Shown: positions 8,220 to 16,154 of the stretch, one piece after another | Layout: each line of letters opens with the position of its first letter | How positions within the stretch are numbered: position 1 is the first letter of the stretch | Assembly: GCF_019710745.1 (NCBI RefSeq) | Contig: NZ_JAHKJW010000054.1 | Location: forward strand, 1 to 45,493 | Direction: 5' to 3' | Origin: Streptomyces beigongshangae | Lineage (GTDB): Bacteria; Actinomycetota; Actinomycetes; Streptomycetales; Streptomycetaceae | DNA length: 45,493 nt | The notes under the pieces: generated by a model | The model's database searches: none | Seen by the model: the letters and a program-made list of their open reading frames with translations, nothing else | What the model was told of the DNA's origin: nothing | Program-made: the position numbers and the translations under genes

Positions 8220-9203
8220 GTGCTGCTCGAAGTGCGCGACCTGCACGTGGAGTTCAGGACCCGGGACGGCGTCGCCAGGGCCGTCAACGGCGTCACCTTC
8301 GGCGTCGACGAGGGCGAGACGCTCGCCGTGCTCGGCGAGTCCGGCTCCGGCAAGTCCGTGACCGCGCAGGCCGTGATGGGCATCCTCGACACACCGCCCG
8401 GCAGGATCACCGCGGGCGAGATCCTCTTCCGCGGCCAGGACCTGCTGAAGTTCAGGGAGGAGGACCGGCGCAAGGTCCGCGGCGCCCAGATGGCGATGAT
8501 CTTCCAGGACGCGCTGTCGTCCCTGAACCCGGTGCTCAGCGTCGGCGCCCAGCTCGGCGAGATGTTCACCGTCCACCGCGGCGCGTCCAGGAAGGACGCG
8601 CGGGCGAAGGCCGTCGAGCTGATGGACCGGGTGCGCATCCCCGGCGCGGCCGCCCGGGTGGGCGACTACCCCCACCAGTTCTCCGGCGGCATGCGCCAGC
8701 GCATCATGATCGCGATGGCGCTGGCCCTGGAACCCGCCCTGATCATCGCCGACGAGCCCACCACCGCCCTCGACGTCACCGTCCAGGCCCAGGTCATGGA
8801 CCTGCTCGCCGAGCTCCAGCGCGAGCTGCACATGGGCCTCGTCCTCATCACCCACGACCTCGGCGTGGTCGCGGACGTGGCCGACCGGATCGCCGTGATG
8901 TACGCGGGCACGATCGTCGAGTCCGCCCTGGTCCACGACATCTACAAGGCCCCGGCGCACCCGTACACCAAGGGCCTGCTGGAGTCGATCCCGCGGCTGG
9001 ACCAGAAGGGCCGGGAGCTCTACGCGATCAAGGGCCTGCCGCCGAACCTGCTGCACATCCCGCCGGGCTGCGCCTTCAACCCGCGCTGCCCCATGGCCCG
9101 GGACGTCTGCCGCACCGACGTGCCGCCCCTGTACGAGGTGACCGGGGCGGGCCCGGACCGCAGGAGCGCCTGCCACTTCTGGAGGGAGTGCCTCGATGGC
9201 TGA
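8220..9203 (+). CDS. Peptide ABC transporter ATP-binding protein, DppD/OppD type
   Basis: A 327-residue nucleotide-binding subunit starting LLEVRDLHVEF after its initiator. Walker A GESGSGKS lies near 39-46, the Q-loop in MIFQDALSSLNP, the ABC signature FSGGMRQR near 154, Walker B LIIADEPTTALD near 173-184 and the switch His in ITHDLG near 210. The C-terminal oligopeptide-type extension has clustered cysteines (CAFNPRCPMARDVC), often linked to an iron-sulfur site. The start is uncertain: GTG at 8220 has GAGG eight bases upstream, while an in-frame GTG at 8211 would give a GTGA overlap with the previous stop but no ribosome site. It should pair with the next gene's product. Confidence 0.92.
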   Translation: MLLEVRDLHVEFRTRDGVARAVNGVTFGVDEGETLAVLGESGSGKSVTAQAVMGILDTPPGRITAGEILFRGQDLLKFREEDRRKVRGAQMAMIFQDALSSLNPVLSVGAQLGEMFTVHRGASRKDARAKAVELMDRVRIPGAAARVGDYPHQFSGGMRQRIMIAMALALEPALIIADEPTTALDVTVQAQVMDLLAELQRELHMGLVLITHDLGVVADVADRIAVMYAGTIVESALVHDIYKAPAHPYTKGLLESIPRLDQKGRELYAIKGLPPNLLHIPPGCAFNPRCPMARDVCRTDVPPLYEVTGAGPDRRSACHFWRECLDG

Positions 9204-10287
9204 GCCGACGAGCGGTCCGGTTGCCGGCCGCCCGGCCGTCCCGGTGGCCGAACCGATCCTCCAGGTGCGGGGCCTGGTCAAGCACTACCCGCTCACCCAG
9301 GGCGTCCTCCTCCGCAAGCAGGTGGGCGCGGTCAAGGCGGTCGACGGGGTCGACTTCGACCTCGGCGCCGGGGAGACCCTCGGCATCGTCGGCGAGTCCG
9401 GCTGCGGCAAGTCGACGGTCGCGAAGATGCTGGTCAACCTGGAGAGACCGACCGCGGGCGAGATCCGGTACAAGGGCGAGGACACCGCCAAGCTGTCCGG
9501 CCGCGCCCTCAAGGCCGTGCGCCGCAACATCCAGATGGTCTTCCAGGACCCGTACACCTCGCTCAACCCGCGGATGACCGTCGGCGACATCATCGGGGAG
9601 CCGTACGAGATCCACCCCGAGGTCGCGCCGAAGGGCGACCGGCGCCGGCAGGTCCAGGACCTGCTGGACGTGGTCGGGCTCAACCCGGAGTACATCAACC
9701 GCTATCCGCACCAGTTCTCCGGCGGCCAGCGCCAGCGCATCGGCATCGCGCGCGGTCTCGCCCTGCGCCCCGAGATCATCGTCGCGGACGAGCCGGTGTC
9801 GGCCCTCGACGTCTCCGTGCAGGCCCAGGTGATCAACCTGATGGACCGGCTCCAGAGCGAGTTCGGCCTGAGTTACGTCTTCATCGCGCACGACCTGTCG
9901 ATCGTGCGGCACATCTCCGACCGGGTGGGGGTGATGTACCTCGGCCGGATCGTGGAGAGCGGCCGGGACACCGAGATCTACGACCACCCGACGCACCCCT
10001 ACACCCAGGCGCTGCTGTCCGCCGTGCCCGTGCCGGACCCGGAGGCCCGTGAGCACCGGGAGCGGATCATCCTCTCCGGGGACGTGCCCTCGCCCGCGAA
10101 CATCCCCTCCGGCTGCCGCTTCCGCACCCGCTGCTGGAAGGCCCGGGAGAGGTGCGCCCTGGAGGTCCCGCTGCTCACGGTGCCGGCGGAGTTCCGGCAC
10201 GAGGGGGGCCCGGCCGCGCACGACTCGGCCTGCCACTTCGCGGAGGACGTGTCCCTCTGGCACGCCCCGCCGGGGGAGCCGGGATGA
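9196..10287 (+). CDS. Peptide ABC transporter ATP-binding protein, DppF/OppF type
   Basis: A 363-residue second ATPase of the importer, overlapping the previous gene by eight bases. Walker A GESGCGKST is near 66-74, the Q-loop in MVFQDPYTSLNPRMTVGD, the signature FSGGQRQR near 174, Walker B IIVADEPVSALD near 194-205 and the switch His in IAHDLS near 231. The C-terminus carries SGCRFRTRCWKARERC, the same cysteine-rich oligopeptide-transporter extension as its partner. The gene closes the five-gene unit; a palindromic terminator at 10397-10428 follows. Confidence 0.93.
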   Translation: MAEPTSGPVAGRPAVPVAEPILQVRGLVKHYPLTQGVLLRKQVGAVKAVDGVDFDLGAGETLGIVGESGCGKSTVAKMLVNLERPTAGEIRYKGEDTAKLSGRALKAVRRNIQMVFQDPYTSLNPRMTVGDIIGEPYEIHPEVAPKGDRRRQVQDLLDVVGLNPEYINRYPHQFSGGQRQRIGIARGLALRPEIIVADEPVSALDVSVQAQVINLMDRLQSEFGLSYVFIAHDLSIVRHISDRVGVMYLGRIVESGRDTEIYDHPTHPYTQALLSAVPVPDPEAREHRERIILSGDVPSPANIPSGCRFRTRCWKARERCALEVPLLTVPAEFRHEGGPAAHDSACHFAEDVSLWHAPPGEPG

Positions 10288-10396
10288 GCCGGTGGACACC
10301 CGCCGACTTCGTTAACACACAGGCAACCCGCCCGACCCGGCACCGATATGCGGAAGCGTCACTCTGGACGGCGTACGGCCGTGCGGGTGCCGTGGG

Positions 10397-10428
10397 CCGG
10401 CCGGGGCGCGTCATGTCACCCCGGCCGG
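10397..10428. terminator. Bidirectional terminator between importer and S9 peptidase
   Basis: A 10-bp perfect stem CCGGCCGGGG / CCCCGGCCGG with a 12-nt loop, located between two convergent genes. Confidence 0.65.
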
Positions 10429-10451
10429 TCGCCGTTCCCGCACCGTTCCGT

Positions 10452-12608
10452 CTAGGCGAGCCCGAGGGAACGCCTCAGGAAGTCCACCTGGAGCAGCAGC
10501 AGGTTCTCGGCGACCTGTTCCTGGGGGGTCATGTGCGTCACCCCGGACAACGGCAGCACCTCGTGCGGGCGGCCGGCGGCCAGCAGCGCGGACGACAGCC
10601 GCAGGGAGTGCGCCACCACCACGTTGTCGTCGGCGAGACCGTGCACGATCATCATCGGCCGCGCCGGTTCGGCGGCCTGCACCAGGCCGTCGTCGTCGAT
10701 CAGCGAGTTCGCCGCGTACACCTCGGGCTGCCGGTTCGGATCGCCCAGGTACCGCTCGGTGTAGTGGGTGTCGTACAGCCGCTGGTCGGTGACCGGCGCG
10801 CCCACCACGCCCGCGTGGAAGACGTCCGGGCGGCGCAGCACCGCGAGCCCCGCCAGATAGCCGCCGAACGACCAGCCGCGGATCGCCACCCGGGTCAGGT
10901 CCAGCGGGAAGTCCCCGGCGAGTGCCTGGAGCGCGTGGACCTGGTCGTCCAGGGCGACCGCCGCCAGGTCGCCCTTGACCGCCTTCTCCCAGGCCGGCGA
11001 GCGGCCCGGCATGCCCCGCCCGTCCGCCACGACGACGGCGAACCCCTGGTCCGCGAACCACTGCGGGGTGAGGTACGCGTTGTGCGCGGCCAGCACGCGC
11101 TGGCCGTGCGGTCCGCCGTACGGGTCCATCAGCACGGGCAGCGGACCACCGGTGTGACCGGTGGGGAGCACGACGGCGCACGGCACCCGGCGCGCACCCG
11201 CTTCCGTGAGGTGCACGCGCGGGCTCATTCCGGGGTGCTCGGCGTACGAGGCCACGGTCACCGCAGCCGCGCGGCCCCCGGAGCGGCCGGCTCCGCCCTC
11301 CCGCCGGCCGCCGTCCCGCACCACCCGGACCAGGGCCCCCGGCCGGTCGGGACCGGCCGACACCAGCACGGTCACCCCGCCCGCCCGCACCGCCGAGTGC
11401 ACGCCGGGCTCCTGCGAGATCCGCTGCACGCCCAGGTCGTTGACCCGGTAGACGTGCACCTCCCCGATCTCCGCGTCGGCCGCCGCCGTACCGGCCGACG
11501 CGGACACCAGCACGTCGTCGTCGGACACGTCGAGCACGGCGCGCACGTGCAGCTGCGCGCCGGTCAGGACGCGTTCGCCGACCGCCAGCACCCGCGCCCC
11601 GCCCTCGTCGGCGATCCGTACGAGCTGTCCGCTCGGGCTCCAGACCGGCACACCAGGGAAAAGATCAAGCCATTGTGGATCTTCGTCCGCGTGGACCATC
11701 CGGGTCGTCCCGGTCTCCGGGTCGACGGCCAGGTAGAGCTGGCTCGTCTGGTCCCGCGCCTGTACGAGCAGCAGGGGCGCCCCGGCCGCCGACCAGTGCA
11801 CCCGCGCCAGATAGGGGTAGCGCGCCCGGTCCCACAGCACCTCCGTGCGCGCCCCGTCGAGCCCCACCACGAAGAGCCGTACGTCCGCGTTGTCGGTGCC
11901 CGCGGCCGGGTAGGCGACCTGCTGCGGCTCCCGCTCGGGGTGGGCGGGATCGGCAATCCACCAGCGGCGTACGGGGGCGTCGTCGGCCCGTGCGACCAGC
12001 AGCCGGTCCGACTCCGGCGACCACCAGAACCCACGCGAACGGCCCATCTCCTCGGCCGCGATGAACTCGGCGAGCCCGTAGGTGACGGTGTCCGACTCGG
12101 GCTCCGCGAGCGCCCTGTCGCCCTCGCCCTCGGCGCCGACGACCCGCAGGGCGCCCTGGGCGACGTACGCGACGAGCCGTCCGTCGGGGGACGGGCGCGG
12201 GTCGATCACCGGCCCGTGAACCCGCAGCTCACGCGCCGTACCGGCGCGCAGTTCGGCGGTGAAGAGCCGCCCGGACAGGGCGAAGGACGCCAGCTCCACG
12301 GCCGCGTCCGTGGCGTAGCCGACGATGCCCGCGCCCCCCTCGCGGCTGCGCTCGCGCCGGGCCCGCTCGGCCGCCGGGAGCCGCTCCGAGGAGCCTCCGA
12401 GCAGCGCCCCCGGGTCGGCGGCCGGATGCTCCTTGCCGCTCGCCACGTCGAGGACCCACAGCAGGTTCGCCCGGTCGGTACCGGAGGAGGAGCGCAGGAA
12501 CGCGACACGCGAACCGTCGGGCGCCACGGTGAACGCGCGGGGCGCGCCCAGGGTGAAGCGCAGGGTACGTGCCTGGCGGCGCGGGAAGGAGAGAGGCTCG
12601 GTCGTCAT
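10452..12608 (-). CDS. S9 family (dipeptidyl-peptidase IV-like) serine peptidase
   Basis: A 718-residue cytosolic enzyme with no signal peptide. The first two thirds form a DPP IV-type beta-propeller (LPEVFWSPDS-like blades such as GRSRGFWWSPESDRLLVAR). The C-terminal third is an alpha/beta-hydrolase with nucleophile elbow GWSFGGY (Ser near 580), Asp in GLADDNV near 659 and His in GVTHMTP near 691. Family members cleave dipeptides or Pro-containing peptides. Its position, convergent with an oligopeptide importer, suggests it degrades imported peptides. The ATG lacks a clear ribosome site and has TATGGT six bases upstream, so it may be leaderless. A short AT-rich run of unusual codons at 11651-11684 (DPQWLDLFPG) stands out. 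Confidence 0.92.
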   Translation of the reverse strand: MTTEPLSFPRRQARTLRFTLGAPRAFTVAPDGSRVAFLRSSSGTDRANLLWVLDVASGKEHPAADPGALLGGSSERLPAAERARRERSREGGAGIVGYATDAAVELASFALSGRLFTAELRAGTARELRVHGPVIDPRPSPDGRLVAYVAQGALRVVGAEGEGDRALAEPESDTVTYGLAEFIAAEEMGRSRGFWWSPESDRLLVARADDAPVRRWWIADPAHPEREPQQVAYPAAGTDNADVRLFVVGLDGARTEVLWDRARYPYLARVHWSAAGAPLLLVQARDQTSQLYLAVDPETGTTRMVHADEDPQWLDLFPGVPVWSPSGQLVRIADEGGARVLAVGERVLTGAQLHVRAVLDVSDDDVLVSASAGTAAADAEIGEVHVYRVNDLGVQRISQEPGVHSAVRAGGVTVLVSAGPDRPGALVRVVRDGGRREGGAGRSGGRAAAVTVASYAEHPGMSPRVHLTEAGARRVPCAVVLPTGHTGGPLPVLMDPYGGPHGQRVLAAHNAYLTPQWFADQGFAVVVADGRGMPGRSPAWEKAVKGDLAAVALDDQVHALQALAGDFPLDLTRVAIRGWSFGGYLAGLAVLRRPDVFHAGVVGAPVTDQRLYDTHYTERYLGDPNRQPEVYAANSLIDDDGLVQAAEPARPMMIVHGLADDNVVVAHSLRLSSALLAAGRPHEVLPLSGVTHMTPQEQVAENLLLLQVDFLRRSLGLA

Positions 12609-12614
12609 GCCCCG

Positions 12615-12620
12615 ACCATA
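12615..12620 (-). promoter_or_regulatory. -10 element of a probable leaderless transcript (S9 peptidase)
   Basis: TATGGT on the minus strand, six bases before the ATG at 12608. No convincing -35 and no good ribosome site were seen, which fits leaderless expression. Confidence 0.45.
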
Positions 12621-12796
12621 TTGGCCATGCGCCCCCTTGTGCGGCCGTGCGCCGATCAATGCGCACGCACGAATAGTTATGATCACTGGCGCTACGTGGG
12701 TATCAACCTGCTGGCTGCTGTACGGATTTACTGCCCCCATCCCGACCCACGACCCCCGGCCCCCGTGTCCCTGGGATCCTTTGGAGGTGAGCCGCC

Positions 12797-12991
12797 GTGG
12801 CACTTTCGATTTCGGCGGTAGTGCTGCTGGCGATCATCGTCTTCATCCTGGTCAAGAAGTCAGGACTGAAGGCGCCTCACGCCATCGTCTGCATGCTGCT
12901 CGGCTTCTACCTGGCCAGTTCGACGATCGCCCCGACGATCAACGACCTGACCACGAACATCGCAGGCATGATCGGGGACATCAAGTTCTGA
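12797..12991 (+). CDS. Small conserved Streptomyces membrane protein
   Basis: A 64-residue protein starting at GTG after a strong GGAGGTGA. It has two hydrophobic segments: residues 2-18 (ALSISAVVLLAIIVFIL), followed by a KKSGLK basic stretch, and residues 27-44 (HAIVCMLLGFYLASST). The rest is polar with TINDLTTNIAGMIGDIKF at the end. I recognise near-identical small proteins in other streptomycetes but know of no function. It is monocistronic with its own terminator at 13005-13035. It is divergent from the S9 peptidase across about 190 bases that hold an AT-rich patch (12672-12690) likely to include promoters. Confidence 0.8.
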   Translation: MALSISAVVLLAIIVFILVKKSGLKAPHAIVCMLLGFYLASSTIAPTINDLTTNIAGMIGDIKF

Positions 12992-13004
12992 CCCCGCCGC
13001 AGGA

Positions 13005-13035
13005 CGGGCTCACGGCCGCGGGTGGCCTGAGCCCG
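13005..13035. terminator. Terminator between small membrane protein and MerR gene
   Basis: Stem CGGGCTCA / TGAGCCCG, extended inward by GGCC/GGCC with one bulged base. It lies between convergent genes. Confidence 0.6.
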
Positions 13036-13070
13036 CACCTGTCGACCGTTCCGCTCCTTCGCGGCGCCCG

Positions 13071-13472
13071 TCAGGTCGCGGTGGGCTCCGGGACAGCGGC
13101 CTGGTCGAGCGAGGCCGGGCAGCGGTCGACATCCGGGTGTGTGGCGAGCCCGATCAGCACATCGAGCCTGCGGCCCGCGGCCTGCAGCTCGGCGGTCTTC
13201 GCGCTGATGCGTGCCCGCTCGTCGAGCAGGCGGCCCAGCAGTTCGGGGCCCATGGAACGGGCGTCGATGGCCGGCAGGAGCGTGGCGATCAGCGGGCTGG
13301 CGAGACCGGCGGTGTAGAGCTGCTGGATCAGCCTCACCCGGTCCACGGCCGACTCCGGATAGACGCGCTGGTCGCCGGCGGTCCGCTGCGGACTCAGGAG
13401 GCGCTGCTCCTCGTAGTAGCGCAGGGCGCGTGTGCTGACCCCGGCCCGTTCGGCCAGTTCACCGATACGCAT
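13071..13472 (-). CDS. MerR family transcriptional regulator
   Basis: A 133-residue regulator starting MRIGELAERAGVSTRALRYYEEQ, the canonical MerR winged helix (residues 1-70). A coiled-coil dimerisation helix follows (about 75-115) and then a short acidic tail. The C-terminus has only one cysteine (RCPASLD) and no metal-binding pair, so it probably senses an organic ligand or redox state. A GAAAGG site precedes the ATG. It is divergent from a short-chain dehydrogenase, with an imperfect 18-bp palindrome between stretched -35 and -10 boxes of that gene, which makes the SDR its likely target. Confidence 0.92.
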   Translation of the reverse strand: MRIGELAERAGVSTRALRYYEEQRLLSPQRTAGDQRVYPESAVDRVRLIQQLYTAGLASPLIATLLPAIDARSMGPELLGRLLDERARISAKTAELQAAGRRLDVLIGLATHPDVDRCPASLDQAAVPEPTAT

Positions 13473-13518
13473 GGTGACCTTTCTGCTCGTGTCCGCCTGT
13501 GCCGTCGCTCCTCACGAC

Positions 13519-13550
13519 TTGCCCTTCACGTCAACGTCAAGTTTTAGCGT
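13519..13550 (+). promoter_or_regulatory. MerR-type promoter/operator for the SDR gene
   Basis: An imperfect 18-bp palindrome, CTTCACGTCAACGTCAAG (13524-13541; 7 of 9 arm positions match), lies between TTGCCC (13519-13524) and TAGCGT (13545-13550). The spacer of about 20 bp is the over-long spacing expected of MerR-activated promoters. Confidence 0.65.
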
Positions 13551-13606
13551 AGGCGATGACACAGGGCGGGCGCGGACCGCATGCCCGCCTGCCGAAGGGA
13601 ATCATC

Positions 13607-14320
13607 ATGGACATCGCCGGTGCCACCGCGCTTGTGACCGGAGCCAACCGAGGGATCGGCCGGCGCTTCGTCGACCAGCTGCTGGAACGGGGAGCCGAAA
13701 GGGTCTACGCGACGGCTCGCCGCCCGGAGGCGATCGGCTTCTCCGACCCCCGGGTCGTGCCGCTGCGCCTCGATCTGCTGGACGAGAAGTCGATCTCGGA
13801 GGCGGCCGCAGCGGCCCAGGACGTCACGTTGCTGGTCAACAACGCCGGCATCACCACCGGTGCCGATCTCCTGACCGCCGACCTGGACATGATCCGGCAG
13901 GACCTGGAGACGCACCTCTTCGGCACCCTGCGGGTCATCCGCGCCTTCGCGCCGGCCCTGACCGCCAACGGCGGGGGCGCGATCGTGAACGTCCTCTCCG
14001 TGCTGGCATGGGTGGCCACCCACGAAGGGTCGGGGTCCTACTCCGTGGCCAAGGCCGCGGAGTGGAACATGACCAACGGAGTGCGCGTCGAGCTCGCCGG
14101 CCGGAACATCCTCGTCCAGGGCGTGCATCTGGGGGCCGCGGACACCGACATGATGGCGGGACGCGACGCACCGAAGATCGACCCGGCGGACGTCGCGCGA
14201 GCCAGCCTCGACGGCGTGCAGGCAGGGTCCATCGAGGTGCTCGTCGACGACCCCAGCCGCTTCGTCAAGGCGGCGCTCTCGGGTGACCCCGCGCAGCTCT
14301 ACGCCCCGCTGACCGGCTGA
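13607..14320 (+). CDS. Short-chain dehydrogenase/reductase
   Basis: A 237-residue classical SDR. The cofactor motif TGANRGIG is at 11-18, the NNAG motif near 78-81, and the catalytic YSVAK (Tyr near 145, Lys near 149) is preceded by a serine in NVLSVLAW. It should carry out NAD(P)H-linked oxidation or reduction; the substrate cannot be read from the sequence. ATG 13607 has GAAGGGA six bases upstream and is preferred over an in-frame ATG-like start at 13556, which would overlap the MerR operator/promoter. The MerR regulator is divergent and probably controls it. Confidence 0.92.
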   Translation: MDIAGATALVTGANRGIGRRFVDQLLERGAERVYATARRPEAIGFSDPRVVPLRLDLLDEKSISEAAAAAQDVTLLVNNAGITTGADLLTADLDMIRQDLETHLFGTLRVIRAFAPALTANGGGAIVNVLSVLAWVATHEGSGSYSVAKAAEWNMTNGVRVELAGRNILVQGVHLGAADTDMMAGRDAPKIDPADVARASLDGVQAGSIEVLVDDPSRFVKAALSGDPAQLYAPLTG

Positions 14321-14340
14321 GGGCTGATCGGCGGGACCGG

Positions 14341-14550
14341 TCAGGCTGTGGAGGCGTAGGGCACGAAGGCCGACCAGGTGCGGGGGGAGAAGTCCAGGCG
14401 CGGGCCGTTCACGTCCTTGGAGTCGCGGACGTGGACGGTGCCGGGAGTGGTGGCGAGTTCGACGCAGGATTCGCCGTTGGTGCCGCCGCTGTAGCTGCTC
14501 TTGGACCATGCCAGTTCGGAGGCGTCCCCGCCGGGGGCCTTGCGGATCAT
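14341..14550 (-). CDS. DUF397 domain protein
   Basis: A 69-residue protein made of one complete DUF397 domain: WSKSSYSGGTNGESCVELA, VHVRDSKDVNGPRL and FSPRTWSAFV are all intact. DUF397 proteins are small partners of the DUF5753 helix-turn-helix regulators in streptomycetes (WhiJ/AbaA-type loci, also described as Scr1-like toxin/antitoxin pairs). The ATG overlaps the stop of the upstream regulator gene by four bases, so the two are translationally coupled. It may modulate or antagonise the regulator. Confidence 0.92.
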   Translation of the reverse strand: MIRKAPGGDASELAWSKSSYSGGTNGESCVELATTPGTVHVRDSKDVNGPRLDFSPRTWSAFVPYASTA

Positions 14551-15422
14551 GTTTCTCCCAGCAGTTGTTCGATGAAGGCCGACGACTCCCGTGGTGAGAG
14601 AGCCTGCGCCCGGATGCTGCCATATTGCAGTTCGATGATGCGAAGCTGCTTCGGATCGGTGGTCGGCCGTCCGCTGAACGCGCCGTCGGAGCGTCCCACG
14701 GCTGTGCCGTCCGGGAACTTGAGCAACTCGATCCTGCCGTCCAGCCCCGGATGGGCATCCGTGTTGGTCGGCATGACCTGAAGCGTGACGTTGTGCAACC
14801 GCCCTGCCTCCAGCAGATGTTCGAGCTGCTGCCGCCACACCATTGTGCCCCCGACTTCTCGGCGCAGCGGTGCCTCTTCCAGTACGAAGTGGATGGACGG
14901 GGCCGGGTCACGTTCGAAGACCGATTGCCGAGCCAGGCGAGCAGTCACCATGCGCTCCACGTCGTCCGGGGAGTACGGAGGCTGGGCCGCGCCGATCACG
15001 GCCCGCGCGTGTTCCGGTGTCTGCAACAGTCCCGCGATGACGTTGCACTCGTACACGCCGATCTCGATCGCCTTGCCCTCCAGCTTTCCCAGCTCCCGCA
15101 CCTTCTTGGGATACCGGACCTTCTTCACGTCCTCCTTCATCGCCGAGAGCAGCCCACCCGCATCCAGGACCTCGTCAGCCCTGTCCAGATAGGCGGGCTG
15201 AGGAATCCGCTTGCCGGACTCGATCTTGTAGACCATGTCCTCGCCGTACCCGACGGCCACCCCGAATTCGGCGGCCCGCATCCCCATCGCCTCCCGCCGC
15301 AGCTTCAGCTGCCGCCCCACCGTGGCGACGACCGCCACGCCCCAGTCGTCGTCCGGGTCGACCTCCCAGCCCGGTTCGTCCGCCTCGGTCCTGAGTCGAC
15401 CCTCGCCACTGTCCCCGTGCAT
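14547..15422 (-). CDS. XRE-type regulator with DUF5753 (WhiJ/Scr1-like)
   Basis: A 291-residue protein. A helix-turn-helix lies near residues 30-85 (RQLKLRREAMGMRAAEFGVA...VYKIESGKR), followed by the DUF5753 ligand-binding-like domain (about 105-285; GVYECNVIAGLLQTPEHARAVI, FVLEEAPLRREVGG, NVTLQVMP). The ATG at 15422 has GGAGAGG upstream. Members control development, antibiotic production or partner toxicity together with DUF397 proteins and a small histidine-kinase-like ATPase; both partners are here. Direct repeats in the divergent promoter (15481-15518) are likely binding sites. Confidence 0.93.
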   Translation of the reverse strand: MHGDSGEGRLRTEADEPGWEVDPDDDWGVAVVATVGRQLKLRREAMGMRAAEFGVAVGYGEDMVYKIESGKRIPQPAYLDRADEVLDAGGLLSAMKEDVKKVRYPKKVRELGKLEGKAIEIGVYECNVIAGLLQTPEHARAVIGAAQPPYSPDDVERMVTARLARQSVFERDPAPSIHFVLEEAPLRREVGGTMVWRQQLEHLLEAGRLHNVTLQVMPTNTDAHPGLDGRIELLKFPDGTAVGRSDGAFSGRPTTDPKQLRIIELQYGSIRAQALSPRESSAFIEQLLGET

Positions 15423-15480
15423 AACGCGCCTCTCCGCCGGTCCTCCACTGCTCAACGCGCCCTGCCCGTACGGGTGGCTT

Positions 15481-15518
15481 CGACAGTCCGGACAACGCCG
15501 GACAAGCCGTCGACAGTC
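15481..15518. promoter_or_regulatory. Nested direct repeats, candidate operator of the regulator trio
   Basis: CGACAGTC occurs at 15481-15488 and 15511-15518, enclosing two copies of CCGGACAA (15488-15495, 15498-15505, 10-bp period). This lies between the divergent XRE and ATPase genes and is arranged like an operator for helical-phase binding. Confidence 0.5.
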
Positions 15519-15577
15519 ACCGTACGTATCCACGTCGTCACTGTTCACGGTAAGCAGGTGCGGCCACTCTGGGTGAC

Positions 15578-16018
15578 GTGATTCAAGAAACCACCACCGT
15601 CGAGGCCCGGCCGGACCGCCCCGGCCGCACCTACAGCGTGCAGCTGTCCCCCACGCCACGCGGAGCCCGCCTGGCCCGCCTGCTCGCCACTGAGCAACTG
15701 CGCTCGTGGGGCATCCCGTTGGACCCGGCGCGCCACCTCGTCGCCGAACTCGCCGCCGACGCGGCCACCCACAGCCGGGTCCCGGGCCGGGACTTCCGGC
15801 TGACGCTCGACGCCGCCCCGTCGACCCTGCGCATCGAGGTGACCGACACCTGTGGCGAATTGCTGCCCCACCCGCAGGCCCTCGCGCCCGACAGCGAATC
15901 CGGCCGGGGTCTCGTCCTCGTCGAGGCGCTCGCCGACCGGTGGGGCGTCACCCGGGGCCCGCATCCCCGGAAGACGGTCTGGGCGGAGCTGTGTCTATGC
16001 CCTCATCCGGGCGAGTGA
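15578..16018 (+). CDS. HATPase_c anti-sigma-like ATP-binding protein (AbaA-type partner)
   Basis: A 146-residue GHKL-fold protein starting at GTG. It keeps the G1-like DTCGELLP and G2 SGRGLVLVEALADRWG. In the N-box, however, the usual ELATNAVTH reads ELAADAATHS, so the magnesium-binding Asn is Asp. Proteins of this family are anti-sigma or anti-anti-sigma kinases related to SpoIIAB/RsbW, and many accompany DUF5753/DUF397 pairs in streptomycetes. The gene is divergent from the regulator and shares its promoter region. The N-box change may reduce ATP binding, so it may act as a binding protein only. Confidence 0.88.
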   Translation: MIQETTTVEARPDRPGRTYSVQLSPTPRGARLARLLATEQLRSWGIPLDPARHLVAELAADAATHSRVPGRDFRLTLDAAPSTLRIEVTDTCGELLPHPQALAPDSESGRGLVLVEALADRWGVTRGPHPRKTVWAELCLCPHPGE

Positions 16019-16154
16019 ACACCGCCAACTTGGCCGGATTATCCATCCATTTCCCGTCTTGCGCTCAGCGCGGCACGACAGCAGACATGTGTGGCTCCCC
16101 CGCACGTCTGAACGCGTGCAGAAACGCGCGGACCGAAAAACGTAAAGGAACCGC

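Noticed and set aside
966..10287. Start of a secondary-metabolite gene cluster because of the SARP/AfsR-like regulator
   Set aside because: No biosynthetic enzymes occur nearby; neighbours are a peptidase and a peptide importer.
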